The position numbers and the translations under genes are program-made. Source: CAZBQG01 sp964493945 (lineage in GTDB: Bacteria > Pseudomonadota > Alphaproteobacteria > Rhodospirillales > UBA2165). Taken from it: a DNA stretch of 36,718 nucleotides. This document shows positions 24,976 through 33,493 of this stretch, piece by piece (position 1 is the first letter of the stretch; each line of letters begins with the position of its first letter). The notes under the pieces were generated by a model. That model saw only the letters and a list, made by a program, of their open reading frames with translations, ran no database searches and had not been told where the DNA came from. The stretch spans positions 1 through 36,718 of the forward strand of contig CAZBQG010000006.1 in the NCBI GenBank assembly GCA_964493945.1, in the 5' to 3' direction.

Positions 24976-27789
24976 TTGATCACACCTCCAGATACGACGC
25001 CAGGACCGCCCGAGGATCCGCCTCCCGACGGTCCGGGGCCCGGCACACCCGGCTCCGACATCACGCCCGTGAGCATCGAAGTCGAGATGAGGACCTCTTA
25101 TCTCGACTATGCCATGAGCGTCATCGTCAGCCGCGCCCTGCCCGATGTGCGCGATGGGTTGAAGCCGGTGCATCGGCGAATTCTCTATGCCATGAAGGAA
25201 GGCGGCTACGATTACAACCGGCCCTTTCGCAAATCCGCCCGCATCGTCGGCGACGTCATGGGCAAATATCACCCCCACGGTGATTCGGCCATCTACGACG
25301 CCATGGTCCGCATGGCCCAGGATTTTTCACTGCGGCTGCCTTTGGTTCAGGGGCAGGGGAATTTTGGCTCCATGGATGGCGACCGGGCGGCGGCCATGCG
25401 TTACACCGAAGCCCGCCTGGCCCGTTCGGCCCACGCCCTGCTGGAAGATTTCGACAAGGAAACGGTTGATTTCCAGCCCAACTATGACGAAAGCGTCTTT
25501 GAGCCCAAGGTATTGCCGGCATCTTACCCCAATCTTTTGGTCAATGGGGCGGGGGGCATTGCCGTCGGCATGGCGACCAATATTCCGCCCCACAATCTGG
25601 GTGAATTGATCGACGCCTGCTGCGCCATCATCGACAACCCCGGTATTGGCATCGACGAGCTCATCGACAATCATGTGGAGGGGCCCGATTTCCCGACCGG
25701 CGGCATCATTTTGGGGCGCCAGGGTATCCGCTCGGCCTTTCATACGGGGCGCGGCTCGGTGGTCATTCGGGGCCGCGCCACGATCGAGCCCTTCGGCAAG
25801 AACCGGGAAGCCATCGTCGTCACCGAAATTCCCTATCAGGTGAACAAGGCGCGCATGATCGAAATCATGGCCGAGACGGTGCGCGACAAAAAAATCGAAG
25901 GCATTTCAGACCTGCGCGACGAATCCGACCGCGACGGCGTGCGCGTGGTGGTCGAGGTAAAACGCGACGCGGTGGCCGAGGTGGTGCTCGCTCAACTCTA
26001 TTCTTTCACCCCGCTGCAAACCAGTTTCGGGGTCAATATGCTGGCCCTCAATCAAGGCCGACCCGAATTGCTCAACCTCAAACAAATCCTCGTCGCCTTC
26101 ATCGAATTCCGCGAGGAAGTGATCACCCGGCGTACCATTTTCGAACTGGGCAAGGCGCGGGAGAGGGCCCATCTGATGGCTGGCCTGGCCGTCGCTGTGG
26201 AAAATCTCGACCCCGTAATCGAATTGATCCGCAAGGCCAAGGACGCCGCCGAGGCGCGCCAGCAATTAATGGCGCGGGCCTGGTCGGCTACTGCCGTCGC
26301 CCCCCTGATCGAGTTGATCGACGATCCGGATCATAAGGTGGTGGACGGGGCCTATCAGCTCTCCGAAGCGCAGGCCAAGGCGATCCTAGAGCTCAGGCTG
26401 CACCGGCTGACCGGGCTGGAGCGGGACAAGATTGCCACGGATCTTAAAGAAATTTGCGATCATATCGCCGAATATCTGGAAATTCTGGGCTCCAAGGAAA
26501 AGCTCTTTGATATCTTGCGCGAAGAATTGCTCAGTGCCCGCGAACAATTCGCCGACCCGCGCCGCTCGATGATCGAAGAGAGCGAGTTTGAATCCGATAT
26601 CGAGGATCTGATCCAGCGCGAAGACATGGTCGTCACGGTGTCCAACACCAGCTACATCAAGCGGGTCCCCCTATCCACCTACCGGGCACAGGCCAGGGGT
26701 GGCAAGGGGCGCTCGGGCATGAGCACGCGCGATGAGGATTTCGTCTCCCAGGTCTTCGTCGCCAATACTCACACGCCCATGCTCTTCTTTTCCTCGACGG
26801 GCATGGTCTACAAGCTCAAGGTTTACCGCCTGCCTCAGGGAGCGCCCCAGGCCAGGGGCAAGGCCATGGTCAATCTTTTGCCTCTGGATGAGACGGAAGT
26901 AATCACCACCATCATGCCCTTGCCGGAAGACGAGGAAAGCTGGGGCGATCTTTTCGTCATGTTCGCGACGGCCAGCGGTGGCGTCAGGCGCAACCGGTTG
27001 TCAGATTTCACCAATGTCATGGCCAACGGCAAGATCGCCATGAAGCTTGACGAGGGCGATAAGCTGGTCCGCGTGCGCACCTTTGCCGAGGAAGACAATG
27101 TCTTGCTGGCGACGCGGGACGGGAAATGCATCCGCTTCCCCGTATCCGATGTGCGCATCTTTTCGGGCCGCACTTCGACCGGCGTCAGAGGCATCGGCCT
27201 GGCCAAGGGCGATCAGGTGATCGCCATGTCCGGATTGCGCCACGAGCCCGTCGAGGTGGCGGCTCGCGATGATTATCTGCAATCGGTCAATGCGGCCCGC
27301 CGGCTGGACGGGGGCGATTACACGGACCGTGATGAAGACTTGGCCCGCGACAAGGCCCTGGCCGCCCGCCTGGACGAGCCCGAATGCCTGGAAATGGTGG
27401 AACAGGAAGAATTCATTCTCACCGTTACCGAGGACGGGTTCGGCAAACGCACCTCGGCCTTCGAATACCGCATCGCCAAGCGGGGCGGGAAAGGGCTGGA
27501 CAGCATGGATCTGAAGCGGGACAAGGGTATGGCGACGGTCGTCGCCTCCTTCCCGGTGATCAGCACGGATCAGCTTGTCATGGTATCCGACGGCGGCCAA
27601 CTCATTCGCCTGCCGGTCGAAGGGATCGGCTCCAAGGGGCGCAAGACCCGGGGCGTGACTTTGTTCCGGGTGGGTGAAGACGAACAGGTTGTTTCCGTTA
27701 CACGCTTGCGCGATGTCAACGGCTCGGATAAGGATGAGGGTGAAGAATTGGAAATCGAAAACGAAACCGGCGAAGGTGAAACCGGCTGA
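24976..27789 (+). CDS. gyrA: DNA gyrase subunit A
   Basis: This is the breakage-reunion subunit of gyrase, which introduces negative supercoils with GyrB. From TTG 24976 the protein is 937 residues. It begins with a proline-rich stretch, then ITPVSIEVEMRTSYLDYAM and DVRDGLKPVHRRILY. AAAMRYTEARL holds the catalytic tyrosine. HPHGDSAIYDAMVRMAQDFS is the quinolone-resistance region and has the wild-type Ser and Asp at the positions equivalent to E. coli 83 and 87. The C-terminal wheel carries a GyrA-box-like ARGGKGRSG and ends in an acidic Glu/Asp-rich tail. No in-frame ATG exists near the N-terminus, so TTG use is inferred from promoter position and alignment with other GyrA starts. coaD follows after 32 bases. 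Confidence 0.95.
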   Translation: MITPPDTTPGPPEDPPPDGPGPGTPGSDITPVSIEVEMRTSYLDYAMSVIVSRALPDVRDGLKPVHRRILYAMKEGGYDYNRPFRKSARIVGDVMGKYHPHGDSAIYDAMVRMAQDFSLRLPLVQGQGNFGSMDGDRAAAMRYTEARLARSAHALLEDFDKETVDFQPNYDESVFEPKVLPASYPNLLVNGAGGIAVGMATNIPPHNLGELIDACCAIIDNPGIGIDELIDNHVEGPDFPTGGIILGRQGIRSAFHTGRGSVVIRGRATIEPFGKNREAIVVTEIPYQVNKARMIEIMAETVRDKKIEGISDLRDESDRDGVRVVVEVKRDAVAEVVLAQLYSFTPLQTSFGVNMLALNQGRPELLNLKQILVAFIEFREEVITRRTIFELGKARERAHLMAGLAVAVENLDPVIELIRKAKDAAEARQQLMARAWSATAVAPLIELIDDPDHKVVDGAYQLSEAQAKAILELRLHRLTGLERDKIATDLKEICDHIAEYLEILGSKEKLFDILREELLSAREQFADPRRSMIEESEFESDIEDLIQREDMVVTVSNTSYIKRVPLSTYRAQARGGKGRSGMSTRDEDFVSQVFVANTHTPMLFFSSTGMVYKLKVYRLPQGAPQARGKAMVNLLPLDETEVITTIMPLPEDEESWGDLFVMFATASGGVRRNRLSDFTNVMANGKIAMKLDEGDKLVRVRTFAEEDNVLLATRDGKCIRFPVSDVRIFSGRTSTGVRGIGLAKGDQVIAMSGLRHEPVEVAARDDYLQSVNAARRLDGGDYTDRDEDLARDKALAARLDEPECLEMVEQEEFILTVTEDGFGKRTSAFEYRIAKRGGKGLDSMDLKRDKGMATVVASFPVISTDQLVMVSDGGQLIRLPVEGIGSKGRKTRGVTLFRVGEDEQVVSVTRLRDVNGSDKDEGEELEIENETGEGETG

Positions 27790-27821
27790 CGCCCGACCTG
27801 CCAAGGGGGAATACTGATACC

Positions 27822-28340
27822 ATGGCGAACCTACGCACCGGTGTTTATCCGGGCACCTTCGATCCCGTGACCAACGGCCACCTGGATATTATTTCGCGCT
27901 GTACGCGGGTGGTTGACAGGCTGATCGTGGCGGTCGCCGTCAATGTGGGCAAGGCGCCGCTTTTCACCCTTGAAGAACGGGTCGCCATGCTGGAAGCCGA
28001 GGCGGCGGAACTTAAAGCTGTCAAGGGCGCGATCATAGAAGTGGCACCTTTTGAAGGTCTGCTCACCGAATTTGTAGGCAATGCCGGGGCCAGTCTCATT
28101 TTGCGCGGGCTCAGGGCAGTTTCGGATTTTGAATATGAATTCCAGATGACGGGCATGAATTCTCAGCTTGCTCCGGATATCGAAACCGTATTTCTGACGG
28201 CCTCGGGAAACCACCAATTCATCTCTTCGCGTCTGGTCAAGGAAATCTGCAAGCTGGGTGGCGATATCACGCCTTTCGTCTCATCCGGCGTCAAAATGCG
28301 CCTGACGGAGCGCCTGGGTCAGGACGGGGGCGGGGGGTAA
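27822..28340 (+). CDS. coaD: Phosphopantetheine adenylyltransferase
   Basis: This enzyme transfers AMP from ATP to 4'-phosphopantetheine, the penultimate step of coenzyme A synthesis. The protein is 172 residues. YPGTFDPVTNGHLDIISR contains the nucleotidyltransferase TNGH motif (residues about 15-18). LILRGLRAVSDFEYEFQMTGMN is the family's substrate-binding segment, and FISSRLVKEICKLGGDI is the second ATP-binding motif. The gyrA-coaD order is a conserved alphaproteobacterial arrangement. AGGGGGAA lies upstream of the ATG. It ends with a Gly-rich tail and is followed by the tRNA promoter. Confidence 0.97.
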   Translation: MANLRTGVYPGTFDPVTNGHLDIISRCTRVVDRLIVAVAVNVGKAPLFTLEERVAMLEAEAAELKAVKGAIIEVAPFEGLLTEFVGNAGASLILRGLRAVSDFEYEFQMTGMNSQLAPDIETVFLTASGNHQFISSRLVKEICKLGGDITPFVSSGVKMRLTERLGQDGGGG

Positions 28341-28354
28341 CCTCAAAGGGTGTG

Positions 28355-28383
28355 TTGACCAGGGGGCGGGGGGTGACTATCTT
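28355..28383 (+). promoter_or_regulatory. Promoter of tRNA-Lys
   Basis: TTGACC (28355-28360) and TATCTT (28378-28383) are exactly 17 bases apart. The expected start is near 28390, about 30 bases before the mature tRNA. Confidence 0.65.
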
Positions 28384-28421
28384 GCCGCCCGGTCACGCCG
28401 TGGCCGGATATCCCAATATGG

Positions 28422-28497
28422 GGGCGCATAGCTCAGGTGGTAGAGCATCCGCCTTTTAAGCGGACGGTCGTAGGTTCGAGTCCTACTGCGCCTACCA
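28422..28497 (+). tRNA. tRNA-Lys (UUU anticodon), CCA encoded
   Basis: The cloverleaf is complete in 76 bases. The acceptor stem is GGGCGCA with TGCGCCT, including a terminal G-U pair. The D-arm is GCTC-AGGTGGTA-GAGC. The anticodon stem TCCGC/GCGGA encloses the loop CTTTTAA, giving anticodon TTT. The T-arm is GTAGG-TTCGAGT-CCTAC. The discriminator A and CCA end are encoded. A tRNA gene here is also a possible integration site, but no integrase is present. Confidence 0.95.
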
Positions 28498-28521
28498 ACC
28501 CCCCTCCCGGCACAAGGTCAA

Positions 28522-29613
28522 ATGCAAATGTCCACTGATACCTCTCTGGACCGCAAGAAAGCCCATGCCTTCGAGGAACGGCTGGCGGGCATGCTTAATG
28601 ACGGCGCATTGTGTCTGGTGATTTCCATCGGCCACCGGCTGGGTCTCTTTGATCTGATGGGTGGCGGCGCTCCGCCCGGCACATCGGCGGCCATCGCCGA
28701 AGGGGCCGGGCTCAACGAACGCTATGTGCGCGAATGGCTGGGCGCCATGGTCGCCGGCGGCATCGTGACGTATGACCCAAAAGTCAAAACCTATGCCCTG
28801 CCCGCCGAACATGGTGCCTTCCTGACGCGAGGCGGGGCGGAGGGCAACTTGGCCGTCTATTCCCAATATATTCCGCTCCTGGGACTGGTCGAAGACGATA
28901 TCCTGGACTGTTTCAAGGGCGGCGGCGGCGTGCCCTATGACCGCTTCGCCAGGTTCCACGAAGTGATGGCCGAAGACAGCGCAGAGACCGTGCTGCCCGC
29001 GCTCCGCGACCATATTCTGCCTCTAGTGCCGGGGCTCACAAAGCGTCTGGAGGAAGGCATCCGTGTGCTGGATGCGGGCTGTGGGCGGGGCAGGGCGCTC
29101 AACCAGATGGCCGGCTGGTTCCCGGCCAGCCAGTTTTTCGGGCTTGATTTATCCGCTGATGCCACCGATTACGCCAGGGGCGAGGCGCTGCGCCAGGGCA
29201 ATACCAACGCAACCTTCGAAGCCCGCGACCTGACCAGCTTCACGCTGGGTGAGGGTGAAATGGGTTTCGACCTGATCACCACATTCGACGCCATCCACGA
29301 CCAGCCCGACCCGGCGGGGCTTTTGGCCGGCATCCGGGGGGCGCTTAACGAGGGCGGCGTCTATCTGGCGCAGGATATCAATGGCTCCAGCCACGTGGAA
29401 AAAAACACGGACCATCCCATGGGGGCGTTACTTTACACGATCTCCTGCCTGCATTGTATGACCGTCTCCCTGGCCCAGGACGGCGCCGGGCTGGGCGCCA
29501 TGTGGGGCACGGAACTGGCCCTGGAAATGATGGGTGAGGCGGGGTTCTCGGATGTGCAGGTCCATGCCTTGGAGCATGACGTGACCAACGCCTATTACGT
29601 TTGCAGGGTTTAA
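28522..29613 (+). CDS. Winged-helix class I SAM-dependent methyltransferase (Rv2258c-like)
   Basis: The protein is 363 residues. Residues about 15-110 form a winged-helix dimerisation domain: LCLVISIGHRLGLFDLMGG, NERYVREWLGAMVAGGIVTYD and a wing ending YALPAEHGAFL. The SAM domain begins at IRVLDAGCGRGRALNQMA, with FFGLDLS as the acidic turn and FDLITTFDAIHDQPDP as the post-motif. This architecture matches methyltransferases such as mycobacterial Rv2258c and many O-methyltransferase-like enzymes. The hydrophobic substrate is unknown. The gene starts 24 bases after the tRNA and may share its transcript. ATG 28522 or 28528 could be used. It converges on creA with a seven-base gap. Confidence 0.83.
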   Translation: MQMSTDTSLDRKKAHAFEERLAGMLNDGALCLVISIGHRLGLFDLMGGGAPPGTSAAIAEGAGLNERYVREWLGAMVAGGIVTYDPKVKTYALPAEHGAFLTRGGAEGNLAVYSQYIPLLGLVEDDILDCFKGGGGVPYDRFARFHEVMAEDSAETVLPALRDHILPLVPGLTKRLEEGIRVLDAGCGRGRALNQMAGWFPASQFFGLDLSADATDYARGEALRQGNTNATFEARDLTSFTLGEGEMGFDLITTFDAIHDQPDPAGLLAGIRGALNEGGVYLAQDINGSSHVEKNTDHPMGALLYTISCLHCMTVSLAQDGAGLGAMWGTELALEMMGEAGFSDVQVHALEHDVTNAYYVCRV

Positions 29614-29620
29614 AAGCCCC

Positions 29621-30091
29621 CTACCGACCCCAGTTCTTCAGAATAGGCACGGTTGAGATGGCGTTTTTTGGGGAGCCCTGGATGAGCTTGTCCGAATAGA
29701 CCAGATAGACCAGCACATTGCGCTTCTTGTCCAGGAACCGCACCACCTGCAGGGTTTTGAAAAGCACCGAGATGGATTCGCGGAAGACCCGCTCGCCGTC
29801 TTTGAGCTTTTCCTTGATGGTGATGGGGCCTACCTGGCGGCACGAAATCGATGCATCCGATGTGTCCTCGGCCAGACCCACCGCACCCTTCAACCCGCCC
29901 TTGGTGGCCCGGCTTAAGTGGCAAGTGACGCCCTCCACCTTGGGGTCATCGAAGGCCTCGACGACGATTTTATCGTTGGGGCCCAATACCTTGAAGACCG
30001 TGCTGACGCTGCCGATTTCCTCGGCCTGGGCCGGGGCGGCGAGCCACAGGGCTGCCAGCAACGCTGCCGCCAGGGAAGCCGGGCGGATCAT
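29621..30091 (-). CDS. creA: CreA family periplasmic protein
   Basis: The protein is 156 residues. A signal peptide (residues 1-23, ending PAQA) precedes EEIGSVSTVFKVLGPNDKIVVEAFDDPKVEGVTCHLSRA, the CreA signature. GLAEDTSDASISCRQVGPI and FLDKKRNVLVYLVYSDKLIQGSPKNAISTV complete the conserved body. The function of CreA is unknown in any organism. The start at 30091 overlaps the upstream stop by ATGA (30088-30091), so it is translationally coupled to the small protein gene. The gene may belong to the transcript that begins with the TRAP transporter. Confidence 0.93.
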   Translation of the reverse strand: MIRPASLAAALLAALWLAAPAQAEEIGSVSTVFKVLGPNDKIVVEAFDDPKVEGVTCHLSRATKGGLKGAVGLAEDTSDASISCRQVGPITIKEKLKDGERVFRESISVLFKTLQVVRFLDKKRNVLVYLVYSDKLIQGSPKNAISTVPILKNWGR

Positions 30092-30429
30092 GTCGGGCGC
30101 TTGCACCGGTCGCGGCTTTGTTTGCGCCGCTCCTCGGCGCTGAATTCGGCGTCCGGGTCGCGGGCCGGGCCGTCCCGGCGCTCTCCGCCGTCATCGTCTT
30201 TCGGGTCGCGCACCACGCCGGTCTCGACAAGCTTGCCCATTACCCGCTCCATGGTGCCTAAGGCCTTGACGAAACTTTGCGGGGTCATGATCACCCGGTG
30301 ATTGGGCTCCACCACCGGCGCTCCGTCTTCGTCTTTTTCGGTCAGGGAGAGGGTGGCGAAATCGATGCGGATCATGCCTTGCAGCAGGGCTATATTGGCC
30401 ACGCCATCGGCGTAATAATCTGCGCTCAT
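30088..30429 (-). CDS. Small conserved-looking protein, possibly DUF3467-like
   Basis: The protein is 113 residues. Residues about 4-25 (YYADGVANIALLQGMIRIDF) and 45-65 (NHRVIMTPQSFVKALGTMERV) resemble the layout of DUF3467 proteins, in which a strand-rich start is followed by a helix after an Arg-Val-Ile-Met segment; this is a weak match from memory. The last 40 residues are charged and likely disordered. It has no signal peptide. GGGAG lies eight bases before the ATG. It sits 31 bases after the TRAP large permease and overlaps creA, so it is probably the penultimate gene of that operon. Confidence 0.6.
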   Translation of the reverse strand: MSADYYADGVANIALLQGMIRIDFATLSLTEKDEDGAPVVEPNHRVIMTPQSFVKALGTMERVMGKLVETGVVRDPKDDDGGERRDGPARDPDAEFSAEERRKQSRDRCKRPT

Positions 30430-30460
30430 TTTTGGACTCCCGCTTTGGTCGGACTATGCT

Positions 30461-31762
30461 TTAACCCATGGTCGAGGGCAGCCATGTGGCAATATCAGGG
30501 AAAATGACGATCAGGGCGATCAACAAAATCTGCGCCACCACGAAGGGCAAGACGCCCCAGTAGATGCGGCCCAGAGGCACTTCGGGCGCCATACCCTTGA
30601 TGACGAACACGTTCATGCCGATGGGCGGCGTAATCAGGCCAAGCTCGACGACCATGACCACGATGACTCCGAACCAGATCGGATCAAAACCCATTTTTTG
30701 GATCACCGGAAAGAAAATGGGGATGGTCAGCAAGATCATGGCCAGGGCATCCAGGGCGCAGCCCATGATCAGATAGATGAGCAAGATGACCAGCAGAATT
30801 ACCGTGGCCGAGAAGGGCAGCCCTTCGATCCAGAGGCCGATGGCATCGGGTACGGCGCTGAGCACCAGGAAATTGTTGAACAGGATGGCCCCGATCAGGA
30901 TGGTGAAAATCATGGCAGAGGTCTTCACCGTCTCCATCAGGCAGTTGAAAAAAAGCGCCCAGGTCATGGTTCTGGCCATCAAGGCCAGGCCCAGCGCCCC
31001 CGATGCGCCGATGCCGGCGGCCTCTTCCGGTGAGAAAATGCCCGTATAGATGCCGCCGATGACCAACAGGAACAAAAGCAAGGTCCCCCACACATCCTTG
31101 ATGGCGAACAGCTTGGCCTGGAGGGTGGTTTTCTCGCCCCTGGGGCCCGCTTTCGGGTTCATGCGGGTGACCACGGAAACGGTTGCCATGAAAAACAGAA
31201 TGGTCAGGATGCCGGGCAGAAATCCGGCCAGGAACAGCTCACCGATGCTGGTCTCGGTGAGGATGCCATAGAGCACCAGAATGACGCTGGGCGGGATCAG
31301 AATGCCGATGGTGCCGCCGGCGGCAATCGACCCGGTGGCCAGCGCATCATCATAGTTGTAGCGCTTCATTTCCGGCAGCGCCACTTGCGTCATGGTCGCC
31401 GCCGTCGCCAATGATGACCCGCAGACCGCGGCAAAAGCGCCGCAGCCGCCGATGGTCGCCAGGGCCAGCCCGCCCCGCCGGTAGCCGAGCCAGGTGTTGC
31501 AGGCCCTGAACAGCGCTTCGGACAAACCCGAATTGGAGGCGAAATAGCCCATTAGGATGAACATGGGCACGATCGACAGATTGTAGGTGATGGTCGTCTC
31601 ATAGGCGGTCTGGCCCAGCAAGAACAGCATGGCGTCCATATCCTCGAAGAACAGACTGCCCAGGAACGCCGATGTGCCCATGGCAAAGCCGATGGGCAGG
31701 CCGATGGCCAGAAGAAAAAACAGCAACAGCATGGCCAGAATGGCGACGGTCGTCGGTTCCAT
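30461..31762 (-). CDS. dctM: TRAP transporter large permease (DctM family)
   Basis: The protein is 433 residues, with about twelve predicted membrane segments. It begins MEPTTVAILAMLLLFFLLAIGLPIGF, the standard DctM start. AAVCGSSLATAATMTQVALPEM, GGTIGILIPPSVILVLYGILT and GMNVFVIKG are the conserved transport motifs. It uses a sodium or proton gradient to import an acid delivered by the DctP protein. The start at 31762 (AGGCGG upstream) lies 16 bases after the DctQ stop; a longer form from 31819 would overlap DctQ. It is the third gene of a P-Q-M operon. Confidence 0.95.
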   Translation of the reverse strand: MEPTTVAILAMLLLFFLLAIGLPIGFAMGTSAFLGSLFFEDMDAMLFLLGQTAYETTITYNLSIVPMFILMGYFASNSGLSEALFRACNTWLGYRRGGLALATIGGCGAFAAVCGSSLATAATMTQVALPEMKRYNYDDALATGSIAAGGTIGILIPPSVILVLYGILTETSIGELFLAGFLPGILTILFFMATVSVVTRMNPKAGPRGEKTTLQAKLFAIKDVWGTLLLFLLVIGGIYTGIFSPEEAAGIGASGALGLALMARTMTWALFFNCLMETVKTSAMIFTILIGAILFNNFLVLSAVPDAIGLWIEGLPFSATVILLVILLIYLIMGCALDALAMILLTIPIFFPVIQKMGFDPIWFGVIVVMVVELGLITPPIGMNVFVIKGMAPEVPLGRIYWGVLPFVVAQILLIALIVIFPDIATWLPSTMG

Positions 31763-31778
31763 GGTTCCGCCTACTGGT

Positions 31779-32324
31779 TCATTCGGAATAGGGGGCGGGG
31801 CCACTGGCACCCGGCCCATTGTTGGTGCCGCCGAAAGCGGCCTTGGCGGTGAGGCCCAGATGCAGGGCCAGCGAGGTGACCATCAAAAGGCTGGCGATGG
31901 CCATGACCCAGGCCGCCGGCCAGACCGGCCATTCCCAGATCTGGGTCAGGTCGTTGTTGGAAACCCGCGACTGAGCCTGCAGGAACAGCCGCCAACTGAT
32001 CAGGCCTGCGAAAATCAGCCCAATCGTGATGGTGATCAGATCGAGATAGGCCTGCACCCTGGGCGACAGATGGGTGATGACGATGTCGACCCGGATATGG
32101 CCCCGCAAAAAGGTGGTATAGCCGATAGCCAGATAAATCATCATGCCCATGATCAGTTCGGTCACTTCGACGGTGCCCGCGATGGGATGATCGAAAGCCC
32201 GCCCCACCACGTCGAACAGGGTGAGAAACATCATGATGGCCAGGCCGACCGCAGCCACGCGAGCGAGCCACTTAGTGACTCGCTCGCTATGGGTAGCCAG
32301 ATATCCTTGTGAAGGTTCCGCCAT
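31779..32324 (-). CDS. dctQ: TRAP transporter small permease (DctQ family)
   Basis: The protein is 181 residues with four membrane segments. The second segment ends in the conserved pattern EVTELIMGMMIYLAIGYTTFLRGHIRVDIVI-type sequence of DctQ proteins, and VMAIASLLMVTSLALHLGL forms the last helix. It pairs with DctM to form the membrane part of the transporter. The N-terminus (residues 1-22) is polar and cytoplasmic. It lies nine bases downstream of dctP and 16 bases upstream of dctM. The C-terminal 25 residues are Gly/Pro-rich and poorly conserved in such proteins. Confidence 0.9.
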   Translation of the reverse strand: MAEPSQGYLATHSERVTKWLARVAAVGLAIMMFLTLFDVVGRAFDHPIAGTVEVTELIMGMMIYLAIGYTTFLRGHIRVDIVITHLSPRVQAYLDLITITIGLIFAGLISWRLFLQAQSRVSNNDLTQIWEWPVWPAAWVMAIASLLMVTSLALHLGLTAKAAFGGTNNGPGASGPAPYSE

Positions 32325-32333
32325 GAAGCGGTG

Positions 32334-33350
32334 TTAGCCCTTCATCATGGCCAGCAGTTCCCTGAGCAGCTCTTCGCCGTTCAAGCCCTTGTCATTGGCC
32401 TTCTTGATCCAGTTTTCCCTGACCACTTTGATGGCCTTGGCCCAACGCATCTTTTCCTCGGGCGAGATGGTCTGGATCTTGTTGCCTGCCTTCTTGACCA
32501 AATTCTTGCCCACCTGGTCCGCATCGTCCCAGTGGCGGCCGATGAATTTGGCGCCGGCGGGGCCGCCGGCTTTGTTGAAGGCTGCTTTGGCGAAGCCCGG
32601 CAGTCCGTCCCATTTATTCTTGTTCATATTGATGAAGAAGGAGGTGGTGTAGAGGCCGCCGGGGACTTCCAGATGATATTTGACCAGCTTGGACAGGCGG
32701 AACCCCTTCATCGATTCATAGGGGAAGAAGGCGGCCGTGGTGGTGCCCCGGGTCAGGCTTTCATTGGCCTTGGTGGCCGACATGGCGACCGGAACGGCGC
32801 CCAGGCTCTTGGCGATCAGCACACCGCCGCCGCCGACCCTGATCTTCACGCCCTTGATATCTTCCAGGGTCCTAATTTCCTTTTTGGAATGAAGGATGCC
32901 GGGCCCATGGAGAAAGGCGACGATCAGCTTAGTGCCGGTGAATTCCTTCTTGTCGAAACCATGCTTGGTGTACCATTTATGCAGACCCGGGCTGCCGGTC
33001 TCGGCGCTGGGCGTGGCAAAGGGCACTTCGGCCATGCGGTAGAGCTGGAAGCGGCCGGGCGTATAGCCGGCAACGCCCATGGTCAGATCGCGCACGCCGT
33101 TCTTGACCAGATCATACTGTCCCGGAGGCTTGGCCAGGGCCGAGCGGTCCAACTTGATTTTCACCTTACCGCCCGAGGCGGCCTCGACCGTCTTGATCCA
33201 GGCTTTGGCGGTGTTGGTGTAATGATGTACGGGCGGCAACCAGTGGCCGCTTTTCAGGGTCACGGTTTGTGCGGACGCCCCACCCGTTGCCCCGCCCATC
33301 GCCAGGATGGCGGCGCCGGACAAAAGAATCCCCTTGCTCAATTTCGACAT
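32334..33350 (-). CDS. dctP: TRAP transporter substrate-binding protein (DctP family)
   Basis: The protein is 338 residues. The signal peptide (about residues 1-28, ending ASAQ) precedes VTLKSGHWLPPVHHYTNTAKAW, a typical DctP start. FATPSAETGSPGLHKWY, IKGVKIRVGGGG and AVPVAMSATKANESLTRGTTTAAFFPYESMKG cover the binding-site arginine and the hinge region. The ligand is usually a C4-dicarboxylate, keto acid, sugar acid or other carboxylate, but it cannot be named here. The protein has no lipobox, so it is soluble in the periplasm. It starts the dctPQM operon; a half palindromic element lies about 95-135 bases upstream. Confidence 0.93.
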   Translation of the reverse strand: MSKLSKGILLSGAAILAMGGATGGASAQTVTLKSGHWLPPVHHYTNTAKAWIKTVEAASGGKVKIKLDRSALAKPPGQYDLVKNGVRDLTMGVAGYTPGRFQLYRMAEVPFATPSAETGSPGLHKWYTKHGFDKKEFTGTKLIVAFLHGPGILHSKKEIRTLEDIKGVKIRVGGGGVLIAKSLGAVPVAMSATKANESLTRGTTTAAFFPYESMKGFRLSKLVKYHLEVPGGLYTTSFFINMNKNKWDGLPGFAKAAFNKAGGPAGAKFIGRHWDDADQVGKNLVKKAGNKIQTISPEEKMRWAKAIKVVRENWIKKANDKGLNGEELLRELLAMMKG

Positions 33351-33444
33351 GAATTCACTCCGTTACTTGAAGTCCTCCCGGCGCGTTATCACCGGCTGTT
33401 GAAAGATGCGGCCGGAAGCTATCCAGCCACTGCTTGAGCGCCAC

Positions 33445-33484
33445 TCTAGAGCATGTTTTATGCAAATGCGATCATTTTGATAGG
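33445..33484. repeat. Half of a palindromic intergenic element
   Basis: The segment starts TCTAGAGCATGTTTTATGC and contains GCAT-GTTTT-ATGC (33451-33463) and ATCA-TTT-TGAT (33471-33481). Its TAGAGCA end resembles that of the element at 196-239. The matching right half is missing. It lies in the 143-base gap between dctP and the decayed aldo/keto reductase. Confidence 0.4.
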
Positions 33485-33493
33485 CAAACCGGA

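Noticed and set aside
25261..25325. Quinolone-resistance mutations in GyrA
   Set aside because: The Ser and Asp equivalent to E. coli positions 83 and 87 are both present, so the region is wild type.
28422..28497. tRNA-Lys as an attachment site of an integrated element
   Set aside because: No integrase, no repeat of the tRNA 3' end and no foreign gene block follow it in the window.
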